In this document: piece after piece, positions 1 to 8,711 of the stretch
Layout of the letters: each line of letters opens with the position of its first letter
Position numbering within the stretch: position 1 is the stretch's first letter
Origin: Isohypsibius dastychi
Lineage: Eukaryota > Tardigrada > Eutardigrada > Parachela > Isohypsibiidae
DNA: 13,639 bases
Reading direction: 5' to 3'
Assembly: GCA_034696485.1 (NCBI GenBank)
Contig: JAQIWT010000936.1
Coordinates: 1 to 13,639 of the forward strand
Made by a program: the position numbers and the translations under genes
Notes under the pieces: model-generated
What the model was told of the DNA's origin: nothing
What the model saw: the letters and a program-made list of their open reading frames with translations, nothing else
The model's database searches: none

Positions 1-302
1 CCCCCCCCCCCCCCCCCAAGTGCAACGTAATATATGGATGGCCCCTTACACTCCAAATGATTGGAATTGTCATATTGTATTCAAAAATGAGTATGCTCGG
101 GAGGTGGACAAAAACGACGAAACCTGTACGTTACAAGGGTTGCATCATGTACTGTAGGGGTAAACAAAAACCGTGCCGCCATTTTGACGTATATATTTTT
201 TGTGAATGATTGACGAGCGTTAGAGAAGACACAGAAAATTCCTCTTGGAATCTGAACCAGAATAAACTGGATGTATTCCAACCAACAGTTTTATTTCCCC
301 AG
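1..302 (+). other. Gene A intron 2, 3' part
   Basis: No coding signal. It ends in the pyrimidine-rich acceptor TTTTATTTCCCCAG at 289-302. The exon after it starts with the third base of a split Gly codon, as in gene B. The stretch from about 85 to 302 is similar to 10310-10549 in intron 2 of gene B, so it was part of the duplicated unit. The first 17 bases are a pure C run that may mark an assembly edge. Confidence 0.8.
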
Positions 303-2136
303 AGTGGCCGAAAACTACGCCGTTCCTTTCCTTGGAGTTCCCTCAGCCGGCATTGGTTCACTCTCTCTCAGTCCGGTCATGACTTCATACTTTTACAACC
401 AAAAGATCCCATTCGGTTTCCAGCGCCTGGCCGATTTTCTCCTTTTGTTCCTCGAGATGAATGGATACATTCACATGTCGCTCATGCGTGACGACTCTTA
501 CAGTTTCTTCACGCTCTTTTCGAAATACATTATGAACATATTCCGGCAGAAAAATCAAGCCATTTTTAAGGGGACATTGGAGCAGCCGTTTTTCAGCAAA
601 ACCGCGACTACTGCAGAATACGAAGAACTCATGCTAGTTGGAAATGAGCTGACCAGAGGTGCATCAAACTGACATTATTATGAATCAAAATCTCTCTTAA
701 CAAGTGATTCTTGCAGTGACACTTATTTTCGCCCACGCCGACGCCGTGAGAGAAATCATGGTGAGAGACAAGACTGCCCCATGTTCGTTATTTTCCAGAA
801 TATGTATAATTTTCGTTTGTAGCTGGCCTGTAAAAAAGGAGGATGGACGGATGGCAGCTATGTATGTGGATATTGACTGTTACAAAATTCCGCTGACTGT
901 TCGCGTTCCAGATGTATGTCGCCGTGGAGCTGTACGAGCTCTCCTACTGGGGAACCATCATGACAGTCAAAAACGATGGGAGAGATGAGGTAGGAGAAAG
1001 CTTGTTCCCGAGGCAAGCGGCTGTGTTCGCTGAATGCGTTTCTGGGCAAACGTACAGACAGTTGGAAAAATTGGTCGCTTGCCTGAGAACAAAAACCGGC
1101 CCGGTTCCGCGAGTGTCGATCACGATATCTCGGCGGAGTTACTCTCTTTCTCTCGCTCAGACAAGTGGTGAATATCCACTTCGTATGATAATACTTTGGT
1201 CCAGTACAGGTCAAAATTTATTTTCAAATGCATGGTAGGGGGCGGAGTTTATGCACCGGTGATGCACATTTTCCTGCTCCTCGGGCTTTGCGAAACCGAG
1301 CATAGCGGTCAGCGATTGCGCACCCACTTCGGTAATATGAGCGAAGCGGAGTGTACGTTCCCCCTGAAGCACTTGGTTGACGTAGCCTTGACATCGGCAT
1401 GCATGCGGGCAGGGACACCTGAACAATTTCAATCGAGAATCAAACCTTCTCGTTACCCCCCCCCCCTCGAGTGAACTGACCGGCTATACACCCCATGCTA
1501 CAGACCGCCAGGGTGGGACTGATTGCCAGCCAAGTACGTGGTATTAAATTGTCGAAAGTGCAGATTCGACATCACATTGCGTCCATACTGGGAAAGAATT
1601 CCATTCGGGCGGGAGGGGGGGGGAATGTCACCGTTGTCATAAGAGTAGTTGCTGAACTAACGTGCTTATGTAATTTGTGGTTACAGCTTGCTGCTCAAGC
1701 GTTTCAGCACCTTCTAGTGGTGTCTCTAAGCGACACGGGCACAGGCTCGCTCGAAAATCAGCTAGGTGACAAGGTGAAAGCACTCGCGAAAGAAAAGTTC
1801 AAATACGAATACAAACCGCTAGAAAAGGTGAGTCCATCTACTTTGTTAACTGGGAACAATGAGTTAAAATACTTCATTCAATAGTTGGATCCAATTGTAA
1901 TTGGTCACTATGAAGCCGTAATGATCTACGCCAAGGAACTAGCAGAGATGGCCAACGCAAGCCTGGACATCTCCAACGGCACTTTGATAACCTCACGAAT
2001 GGCCGGCGTGAGTTATGATGGCATTTCAGATTTGCCGATTGTGATGGGGGAAGACGGCGAACGTGATCGTGATTTCGACTTTAAGATGTTCGAGCCATAC
2101 CGGCTCCGCTACGAAGTTTTTCTTCGAACAGTCAAG
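303..2136 (+). CDS. Gene A ectodomain, ligand-binding part (exons 3-8)
   Basis: Exons 303-658, 717-760, 823-861, 912-989, 1687-1827 and 1885-2136 encode the extracellular domain of the ANF-receptor/periplasmic-binding type I fold, about residues 112-415. Family landmarks are VPSAG after the first split codon, [15 protein letters not shown] in exon 4, YWGTI near the end of exon 6, [13 protein letters not shown] at the start of exon 7, and the GxRDxDF-type stretch (GERDRDFDF) in exon 8. NAS and NGT in exon 8 are possible N-glycosylation sites. Exon 6 ends in GRDE and joins LAAQAFQ in exon 7 in phase 0 across a 697-bp intron. I chose this join because family members run directly from the acidic stretch into the xRxAFQ-type motif. 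Confidence 0.9.
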
Positions 2137-5100
2137 GTACGCGTCCGCGCCCAACTCTCAGGATGAAAATTCAGCGTGTAAGTCTTTTTCAGTTCAGCTC
2201 AACGAATAAAACGGTCCGCTGGTTAAAAACGGGGTTCTGGCCGTCTTCCGACGGGCAGTTTCCGCCGGATGAACCACGTTGTGGTTTCCGAAATGATAAA
2301 TGCCGCAGTGAGCTCTCCTCTGGGCTATTAGCCGTTGCAACTGTCATACCGATCTTGGCAGTCACTGGCATGATCAGCGCCGGAGTTTTCCTGATTGTGA
2401 AGCTACAGTAAGCACGATGCGCTCATGTCGTTACTGTAATAATCACGGGACTGAGAAAGTTGTCCCTATAGAAAACTACGAGCCAGCTATGACCCCAACT
2501 GGTGGCGAATTCCCTCAGATGATCTGACCGTTAACCAGAACCGCGCTGGAAGCGGCGCATCGAAAAAGACATTGGTAAGCTTTTGTCGTCAATTTGACGG
2601 AATCGATCCAATATTCTTCTCAGCAAAGTCAGTCAACTGCTGGAGGAACATCTAGTCTAACGGGATATTCTCCGTCTATTTGTGACATATTAGCCTCTTA
2701 TAACGGCACCTTGGTAGCGTTGACTGAAGTCGCTTATCTAAAATTGACACCTCACACCGAAATGATATCCAAACTTAACTTGGTAAATAAGGCCAACCTT
2801 GAACAGAATTGCAAAATTTTAATGATTGTTGGGTTCACAGCTGAAAAGTTGCACCCACCCAAATCTTCAGCGCTTCATCGGATTGGGAATCAGAAATGAT
2901 GGGATCTGCGAGTATATAATTGGTGAGCTCTGTTCTAAAGGATCCCTGACCGACATTTTGAACAACGACGTGGTTAAGCTTGATTGGAGTTTCAAAAACA
3001 GCTTGATCAAAGATCTCGTCCTGGTAAATTCCAGCAATTATTCTTGTCATCAGCTCAACAAGATGGTTGTGTTCAGGGAATGGCGCATCTGCACTCTACT
3101 CCAATAGTCTCTCATGGGAACTTGAATTCACATTGCTTATTGATTGACACGCGTTTCACTTTGAAGATTTCTGATTATGGCTTGCCATTCTTCCGACGGC
3201 TTGCCGATTTGCAACCACCAAAGTCCACCGACCCACCGGAGCGTCAATATGAAATACTCTTATGGCGTGCACCAGAGCTTCTTCGCCAAGTTGCACCTCG
3301 TGAAGGAACTCAAGTAGTCTTTTTCAATCTCTCAAAACCCAATCGTCCATTTTTTAAAAAGTTTATGTTTTTAGAAAGGCGACGTATACAGTTTCGCAAT
3401 CATCCTCCAGCAAATCATTCTGAGGAGCGGTCCATTCGAGGTAGAGTTTCGCATTCTAACTTGAAGTCCACTCTGTTTCTCATACTGTACGTCGTAGTTC
3501 CCGGATGATCCTCTCGAGTTATCTGACAGAGAAATTCTTAAAGAGGTACGAGGAGTGCCCTTCCATGTAATCGTATACAGTTCGAACCTAATTAAATTTG
3601 AATTTGAAAGGTAATTGCAGCGAACATCCCTCCAGTGCGTCCTCGAGTGCCACGTTCAGCATGCTCCAATGAGCTTTACGATTTAATGGAACGGTGCTGG
3701 GAGGAGATTCCTTTAGAGAGACCGATCTTTGCAAAGATCAAAGAGAGATTGAAGAAGGTTATCGGAGATGTTGGAGATAACATTGTTGACCTCTTATTCA
3801 AGAGGATGGAACAATATGCATCCGATCTTGAAATGAAGGTCGCTGAAAAGACACAACAGTTTATGGATGAAAAGAGCAGATCTGAACAACTTCTCAGTCA
3901 GCTACTTCCCAAGTGAGCATCTCATAACGATGTCTACATTCATCCTTCCTGTTCTTCCGGATTCAAAAGAGAGTGATTAATTGTAACGGGACAAAAATGA
4001 TTCTATCAATTGTGAAACACGTTCAGTTGATTTCACCACGGGGCAAATTGACGTCATGAATTCCATTCTTATGTATAATAAGCCCGAAGTGGATGGGTTC
4101 AAATGAATCAGCTTGTGTAAAGTCACTCGAGATCTTTTAATTTACAGGCCGGTAGCCGCTGCACTGACAAGAGGAGAACACGTTGACCCTGAGGCTTACG
4201 AGTGTTGCACCATCTTCTTCAGTGACATTGTTGGCTTCACGACAATTTGCTCCTATGGGACACCAATGGATGTCATTACACTGCTCAACGGACTCTACAC
4301 ATTCTTCGATGAGATTCTCGAGAAATATGATGTCTACAAAGTGGAGACAATTGGTGATGCATATCTGGTACGAATAGCTAAAGCTGCCAAGAACGCAGTT
4401 TTACGTTAACCTGTTTGCAGGTGTGTTCGGGCTTACCAGTGCGAAATGGTAACAGACACGTGACTGAGATTGCTGGAATGGCCCTGGCTATTTTGAAAGG
4501 CATTTCGGGGTTCCCGGTTCCGAGAAAGCCAGCAGAGACAGTGCAAGTTAGAATCGGCATAAATTCAGGTAACGTGACGGTACTTACCCACTTCGATAAA
4601 TATTTTTCGCTATCTGATATTCCTGGATTCTGTAGGTCCTTGCGTAGCCGGGATTGTTGGTCTCAAAATGCCCCGTTACTGTTTGTAAGTCACGATGGCC
4701 TTTCCTTGGCAACATGTAGAAAACTCGCAGAAAGCCCCTGATCCTGAAGTGGCCCTGATCCTTGGGTATTGGAATTGCTACTCATGAGCTGACCATTACA
4801 TTTAGGTTCGGTGATACTGTCAATGTGGCTTCCCGAATGGAATCATCCGGAGAAGGTTTGTGACTTGTGTGGATGTTTACTCCAACAGCTACGCATGCCA
4901 TAAAGCACGATACTGTAGCTGGTTTGGTTACACGCATCTCAATCGAGACATTTTTTTGTTTGAATGGTCAATGGCCAAGCTCTCCTCCCCCAAATTTCTG
5001 CGCCTCAATGTCAGCTGAGCACCAACAAAAGCCACCGAATTCGGAGGGAGAAGCGGTGAAGAGAATCTGGAAGCTTTCACACTGCCCACCAAAACCAAAA

Positions 5101-5446
5101 CAACGTCTTGATTGAAATGCCTGCTTGATGGTTTCGTACAAACAAATAAGAATCGCGAACAGGTTATCAGGCGAAAAATCAGTTATCATGCAGGGTTGGC
5201 ATCTTCGATCCGAAAACTGACAATAAACGTTGTTTCTCTGCAGCCATGAAGATCCAGATTAGCGAGATGACAAAATCTTTGCTGGATAGCATCGGGGGAT
5301 TCGTGATTGTCGAACGTGGTCAGACGTCCATAAAAGTATGCTCAAAGTCTAGATTCTTCAAGCAACCTTTCAACCGCTCAGATGTTGCAATAATATTACT
5401 TTTCCAGGGTAAGGGTCTTTTGATGACCTACTGGCTGATTGGCTAA
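303..5446 (+). CDS. Gene A: receptor guanylate cyclase, 5' partial, exons 3-22
   Basis: This gene encodes a single-pass plasma-membrane guanylate cyclase (GTP to cGMP) of the natriuretic-peptide-receptor/nematode gcy type. By splice sites and reading frame the exons are 303-658, 717-760, 823-861, 912-989, 1687-1827, 1885-2136, 2193-2407, 2472-2574, 2624-2782, 2841-3023, 3077-3313, 3375-3440, 3498-3545, 3611-3912, 4148-4367, 4421-4568, 4636-4684, 4806-4855, 5244-5335 and 5408-5446. All have AG/GT borders and the 2821 nt read through without a stop to TAA. Exons 1-2 lie left of the window. Borrowing their sizes from gene B gives 3156 nt, exactly divisible by 3, or 1051 residues, close to vertebrate GC-A. 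Residue numbers below use that scheme. Nothing suggests it is broken. The ligand cannot be read from sequence, and the exact orthologue is unknown. Confidence 0.93.
990..1686 (+). other. Gene A intron 6 (697 bp)
   Basis: This is the longest intron of gene A, between GRDE (exon 6) and LAAQAFQ (exon 7), from GTAGGA to TTACAG. I found no exon inside it that keeps frame with both neighbours. It contains a C11 run at 1456-1466 and a G9 run at 1615-1623. Blocks around 1020-1060, 1300-1440 and 1470-1540 resemble blocks in the matching intron of gene B but are much more diverged than the exons. Confidence 0.75.
2193..2574 (+). CDS. Gene A membrane segment and juxtamembrane (exons 9-10)
   Basis: Exon 2193-2407 carries the membrane-proximal cysteine motif ([13 protein letters not shown]) followed by a hydrophobic run of about 25 residues from [13 protein letters not shown] to FLIV, residues about 460-485, the single transmembrane helix. 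Exon 2472-2574 joins through a split CAA codon and begins with a basic run, [14 protein letters not shown]. This matches the cytoplasmic W-R-(V/I) stretch that follows the membrane helix in receptor cyclases. The downstream KK and polar residues lead into the kinase-homology domain. Confidence 0.92.
2624..3912 (+). CDS. Gene A kinase-homology domain and hinge helix (exons 11-16)
   Basis: Exons 2624-2782, 2841-3023, 3077-3313, 3375-3440, 3498-3545 and 3611-3912. The VAxK position reads VALT (Thr about 555), the catalytic-loop position reads HGN (about 648-650) instead of HRD, and the DFG position reads DYG (about 670). The domain is therefore a pseudokinase, as is usual in this family; loss of the VAxK lysine goes a step further. 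[17 protein letters not shown] and [11 protein letters not shown] follow as the kinase C-lobe landmarks. Exon 16 ends with the hinge coiled coil ([18 protein letters not shown] onward to LLPK) that dimerises the receptor and couples to the cyclase. Confidence 0.93.
3913..4147 (+). other. Gene A intron 16, also kept in the dead copy
   Basis: A 235-bp intron from GTGAGC to TTTACAG. It splits an AAG codon between the hinge helix and the cyclase domain. Large parts recur at 6813-7030 in the dead cyclase copy, for example the ATGTATAATAAGCCCGAA stretch, showing that the dead copy arose by genomic DNA duplication and not by retroposition. Confidence 0.8.
4148..5446 (+). CDS. Gene A guanylate cyclase catalytic domain (exons 17-22)
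   Basis: Exons 4148-4367, 4421-4568, 4636-4684, 4806-4855, 5244-5335 and 5408-5446 encode a class III cyclase domain, about residues 853-1051. FFSDIVGF holds the first metal-binding Asp (about 879) and ETIGDAY the second (about 923). The Glu of KVETIGDAY (about 919) and the Cys of MPRYCLFGDTVN (about 991) select guanine over adenine. Asn 998 and Arg 1002 of NVASRME are the transition-state residues. All are present, so the domain should be active as a homodimer. It ends TYWLIG and stop TAA at 5444-5446, giving almost no C-terminal tail. Confidence 0.95.
4856..5243 (+). other. Gene A intron 20 (388 bp)
   Basis: Runs from GTTTGT to CTCTGCAG between the [11 protein letters not shown] exon and the AMKIQIS exon, through a split GCC codon. 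The short open frames inside it, on either strand, show no family likeness. I see no other element in it. Confidence 0.75.
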
Positions 5447-5697
5447 TGGTTCGCCATTGGTCTGTTCTACTTTTATGAGTCTGGACCTGATGTTTGGAGA
5501 CTACTCAAGAGCTTTATAGCATCATTTTTATGTTTCATTATTATCAGGTAAAATGACCAACATATCTGAATTCTGAGCTATGTCCACTTATGTTGGGCCC
5601 ACCTCAGCCAAAAACTGTAGTAGCACTGGTAAATTGCATAGTTCGACAGTGAAGAAATTTATTAAAATTGTCTAGCGTTACAAATATAGACCCGGTC
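5447..5697. other. Gene A 3' flank
   Basis: AT-rich sequence after the stop codon, presumably 3' UTR and flank. There is no AATAAA. The nearest plausible variant poly(A) signal is ATTAAA at 5661-5666, too weak on its own to place the transcript end. No gene is seen here. Confidence 0.4.
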
Positions 5698-6338
5698 TTA
5701 CTGTAGGGTAGTACGAAAATAATCCAGAATCAACTTTTCACCGACGAACTCGAATTTGAATCCGCAATGCGCAGAGCATCCGCATTATCAATTTCGTTCC
5801 AGGCCATGATGTCCTTTTCCGTACAACCATATCGCGTAACTAAATCATACAAGGTGTCTGTCTCCACGTACGATTTTATGCTTCTTTAGCTTGTCTGGTA
5901 GTTGAAACAAGACATGCCTGCCGTCCTCTCCGCTGCGCTTCCAGTTCCCCTCAAATGCCCAGTTTTAAAATCCAAGTTTCCCAAGATTCTCAAATTCCCC
6001 GCTTCCACAGCCCAAATGCCGAACCAGTTGTTGACTCCTCGGTACAAAACCACACCATCCTTCTGCGTCCACTCGTAGTTTGGCCCAATTCCTGCAACTT
6101 ACGAAACACGACTTCTCGAGCATTCGCGTTCGAGGTTGACGCGAACGTATCCTTCGATTTTGTTCCAGATTCCAAGAACATCAACGTCAAGGTTCACACT
6201 GACTTTGGCCTCCCCCATGTTGTAAGAATTGTAACCCATAAAGACATTTCGGCATGTCAGTTCAGACTGAGCTAATGTGGACTTACCGGGATTTCTGTCA
6301 GCCAGAATTTTGAATAAGATGCAGAAACAGTCGACAAA
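5698..6338 (-). pseudogene. Broken minus-strand frame with LysM-like C-terminus
   Basis: On the minus strand one frame runs from 6338 down to about 5766 with protein-like composition, interrupted by in-frame TAA stops at 6101-6099 and 5888-5886. Readable pieces include MGYNSYNMGEAKVSV, VLGIWNKIEGYVRV, GPNYEWTQKDGVVLYRG and NNWFGIWAVEAGNLRI. After the second stop, DTLYDLVTRYG followed by DIMAWNEID resembles the LysM carbohydrate-binding fold (GDTLxxIAxxYGxxxxxIxxxN). A frameshift near 5765-5762 moves the end of the domain (FVGEKLIL) to another frame, which stops at TAA 5700-5698. I do not recognise the part before LysM. No introns are evident. It could be a decayed single-exon or processed gene. 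A live gene with misread stops is less likely. Confidence 0.45.
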
Positions 6339-6730
6339 CTAATTTACATGCAATCTGCAGCGCAGCTCCAATCAGTGTCAACTCTAAAATTATCATTGGC
6401 TGTTCTTCCCTCAATTAGCTATGTCACATCTTCAGCAACTGTTTGACTCACGAACGCTCGGAGTGGTCACCTCATCCAGCGTACATGGACCCATAGATAT
6501 TGTAGAGCTACCTGCCTCGCCAAAGCAAGCCGTTACGGTATCTTATCAGATTGAAACTGGACTATACTTCATCAAATAAGCTTTAAATCGACAGTTATCG
6601 GCATCATTATCAGTTGACCACTGCAAGCATCGATGATGAAAATTGATGTGGAATATTTCTGCAGCAATGATGTTGAGTGACAAGACACTAAAGTACTCTG
6701 TCCTGCCAACAAATTATTATATTGAGGACA
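6339..6730. other. Intergenic, nothing recognised
   Basis: About 390 bp without a supported gene. Short minus-strand open frames here show no recognisable motif, and no repeat or hairpin stands out by eye. The stretch separates the LysM-like relic from the dead cyclase copy. Confidence 0.5.
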
Positions 6731-7708
6731 ATATGAAAGTCGCTGAGAAGACACAATAGTTCATGGATGAAAAGAGCAGATCTGAATAACTTCTAAGTCA
6801 GCTATTGCCCAGGTGAGCATTTCATAAAGTGTCCTTATTTTAAAGTGTTGTACTGGAACCAAAAGAGTGCACTCAGTTACTGCAACGGGTCAAAAATGAT
6901 TCTGTCAATTGTTACAAAAGTTCAGTTAATTTCCCCACAGGGTCAATTGATGTCATGAATTCTATTTTTATGTATAATAAGCCCGAAATGGATGGGTTGA
7001 AATGAATCAAATTCTGTAAAGTCACTTGATATATTTTCACGACCATTTGCTCCTATGGGACACCCATGGATGTCATCGCACTGCTTAACGGACCCCCCCC
7101 CCCCCTTCAGTTAATTTCCAGGCAGTTGTCATTCTCTGTGACCTGAGAGAGTACCTCTGTTACCTCAAAATTTGGAGTTCTTTATGAATGAATTGTCGAT
7201 ACGCTGTTGTTATTATGGTTTGGGTCCCTGCGTTGCTTGCTGGAATCGTTGGTCTCAAGATGCCTCGTTACTGTCTGTGAGTTCTTCAAATCGATAACAT
7301 GAAATGCAAAATTGCAAATGACAGCGTTTATTAAACATCCAGATTTGGAGACACTGTGAACGTCGCATCCAGGATGGAATCTTCTGGAGATGGTAAGACA
7401 GTGAAGAAACTGCTGAAATCTTTATTTGCTAAAGCTGTCCATAAGCGCTACTTTCCAAAATTGGAAAAAACAAACAAAGTGCTAACAATTGGTTTTTCAT
7501 CAGTTTTACTTTTGCAGCCATGGAAATCCAGATCACTGAAGTGACGAGATAGTTACTGGACAGCATTGGGGGGTTCATGACCAAAGAACGTGGACCTACC
7601 CCGATTAAGGTATCTGGGAATCGAGGGAATAAAAGTGCCTTGAAACTTTTCCACAAATGATCTTCACAGGGCAAGGGTCTTTTAACGACTTACTGGCTGC
7701 TAGATTGA
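6731..7708 (+). pseudogene. Dead receptor guanylate cyclase 3' end (third copy)
   Basis: This matches gene A from the hinge helix to the stop. Hinge exon remnant 6731-6812 has stops TAG 6757-6759 and TAA 6787-6789 where gene A has CAG and CAA (Gln). Intron 16 follows. Only 7036-7092 of exon 17 remains: about 88 nt with the SDIVGF metal motif is deleted, and the rest is cut off by a C13 run at 7093-7105. Exon 18 is absent. Exon 19 (7224-7276) has lost its acceptor AG and is 4 nt longer, a frameshift. Exon 20 (7343-7392) is readable as [16 protein letters not shown]. Exon 21 (7518-7609) has TAG at 7550-7552. Exon 22 (7670-7708) still reads GKGLLTTYWLLD and stop. No active enzyme can come from it. 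Confidence 0.92.
7093..7105. repeat. C13 run at a break in the dead cyclase
   Basis: Thirteen C bases directly follow the last matching bases of exon 17 (ending AACGGA). The sequence after the run no longer matches that exon. It marks the deletion/rearrangement point, or a place where an assembly was closed badly. Confidence 0.7.
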
Positions 7709-8320
7709 CATTTCACCGTTATTAAACTTGAATTTACATTTATCTCACCATTGAACCATACGTGTATCTCACCTCCAGCTTTGCATAAAGTAAGGCTGGG
7801 TCCAGAGCACCATCGCACACTCGCTCAAAGCCCATGTTAGGAATAACATTAAGGGTCTTTTGGGTCCTCCACTACGATTTTGATTTTGGTCTGTGTAAAG
7901 TAATAAAGAGACCGGGAGCGGGTTCACGCTGCCGCTCCTTGTTTTAAATTGACAGCACGAACCAAAAGAGGAACTGACTCAAATGAAGTGAAATTCTGGA
8001 GGTGAACATTGTCACGTACTGTCTCCATGCGCAGTCGAATCAGTGAGAGCGGACCGGATCAGGGAGTAAGAGGCCTCACTGTCTCTGAATAACGTGTAAT
8101 ATCCTGCAGGTTTACTGATTTCACTGCGCATGGGGCTAGTTGATCCCGAAAATTAATCTAGCTGAAGTCCACCTGCTGGAACAAGAACGCTGATAATCTC
8201 TATGTTCACCTGCGCTTGACTGCTGCTGTCTAGTGTCTAAACGAATCTGACAGATCTTTCTGAGAATATTTTTTCATGTTGGCATTCTTTACCGCTACGA
8301 GTACCCTTTCTTCTGAGTTT
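7709..8320. other. Intergenic, no gene recognised
   Basis: About 610 bp downstream of the dead cyclase copy without a supported reading frame. It contains one imperfect inverted repeat (8025-8044 with 8114-8133), listed separately. Nothing else is recognised. Confidence 0.5.
8025..8133. repeat. Imperfect 20-bp inverted repeat
   Basis: CCATGCGCAGTCGAATCAGT at 8025-8044 pairs with ACTGATTTCACTGCGCATGG at 8114-8133, with two mismatches, enclosing about 69 bp. The total of 109 bp could be a decayed short inverted-repeat transposable element, but no clear target-site duplication flanks it. Confidence 0.4.
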
Positions 8321-8331
8321 CAGATTCGGAG

Positions 8332-8386
8332 ATACGACCAATATCACCAGTATTCTAGACCTGAACATGATGACTTGTGGACTTCA
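8332..8386 (+). pseudogene. Possible relic of cyclase exon 20
   Basis: After an acceptor-like TTCTGAGTTTCAG, the sequence ATTCGGAGATACGACCAATA reads F-G-D-T-T-N and continues ITS, matching the FGDTVN-x-x-S core of cyclase exon 20 (4806-4855 in gene A). Likeness then fades, although TGACTTGTG after it resembles the start of the following gene A intron. It is too short to be sure and could be chance. If real, it is a scrap of yet another cyclase copy. Confidence 0.3.
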
Positions 8387-8711
8387 TGCGTTTGAGGGTT
8401 TACCGGTCTACTAGGTTGGAGCGTCTTGAGAATGCTTATCGTGCAATTTAAAAGAGCGACCGCGTTTTCACATTCTTCGTGCTCAGCGCACCGCGTGTCT
8501 TCACCTTTCGACATCGCACTCAAATTATCCCACCGTAGCTAATCGGTGTTCGTTGCGGCTGCGGTGACCGTCCCTGATGAATAACTAACTTCACTGTTCC
8601 CGCGGCCAAAAGAATACGCAGTCGTCAACAAGCTTTCCGTTTCGAAACGATGTTTTGTACGACATCATGGGCATTCATGGCTATGAATAAAAACCCAGAT
8701 TTCAGTACTCG

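Noticed and set aside
131-361. Minus-strand open frame, with a similar one at 10249-10608.
   Set aside because: It lies opposite intron 2 and exon 3 of each gene copy; the likeness comes from the duplication, not from a minus-strand gene.
912-1238. Read-through open frame from exon 6 into the intron (also 11158-11448) as a longer exon.
   Set aside because: After GRDE the two copies lose protein likeness, both run to a stop, and a donor GTAGGx sits at the same place in both. Direct joining to exon 7 keeps the family alignment.
4867-5115. 82-codon open frame in gene A intron 20, and the minus-strand one at 4968-5189.
   Set aside because: Both lie within an intron with good splice borders and have no recognisable content.
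5955-6275. 106-codon plus-strand open frame as a gene.
   Set aside because: It is antisense to the LysM-like relic and shows no motif; the minus strand reads more like protein.
6731-6812. CAG/CAA codons replaced by TAG/TAA could suggest a genetic code in which these stops mean Gln.
   Set aside because: Gene A uses normal CAA/CAG for Gln and TAA as its own stop, and the copy also has lost exons, a shifted exon and a missing acceptor. Simple decay explains it.
7356-7544. 62-codon open frame in the dead cyclase region.
   Set aside because: It starts inside the remnant of exon 20 and reads on through the intron; it is not a separate gene.
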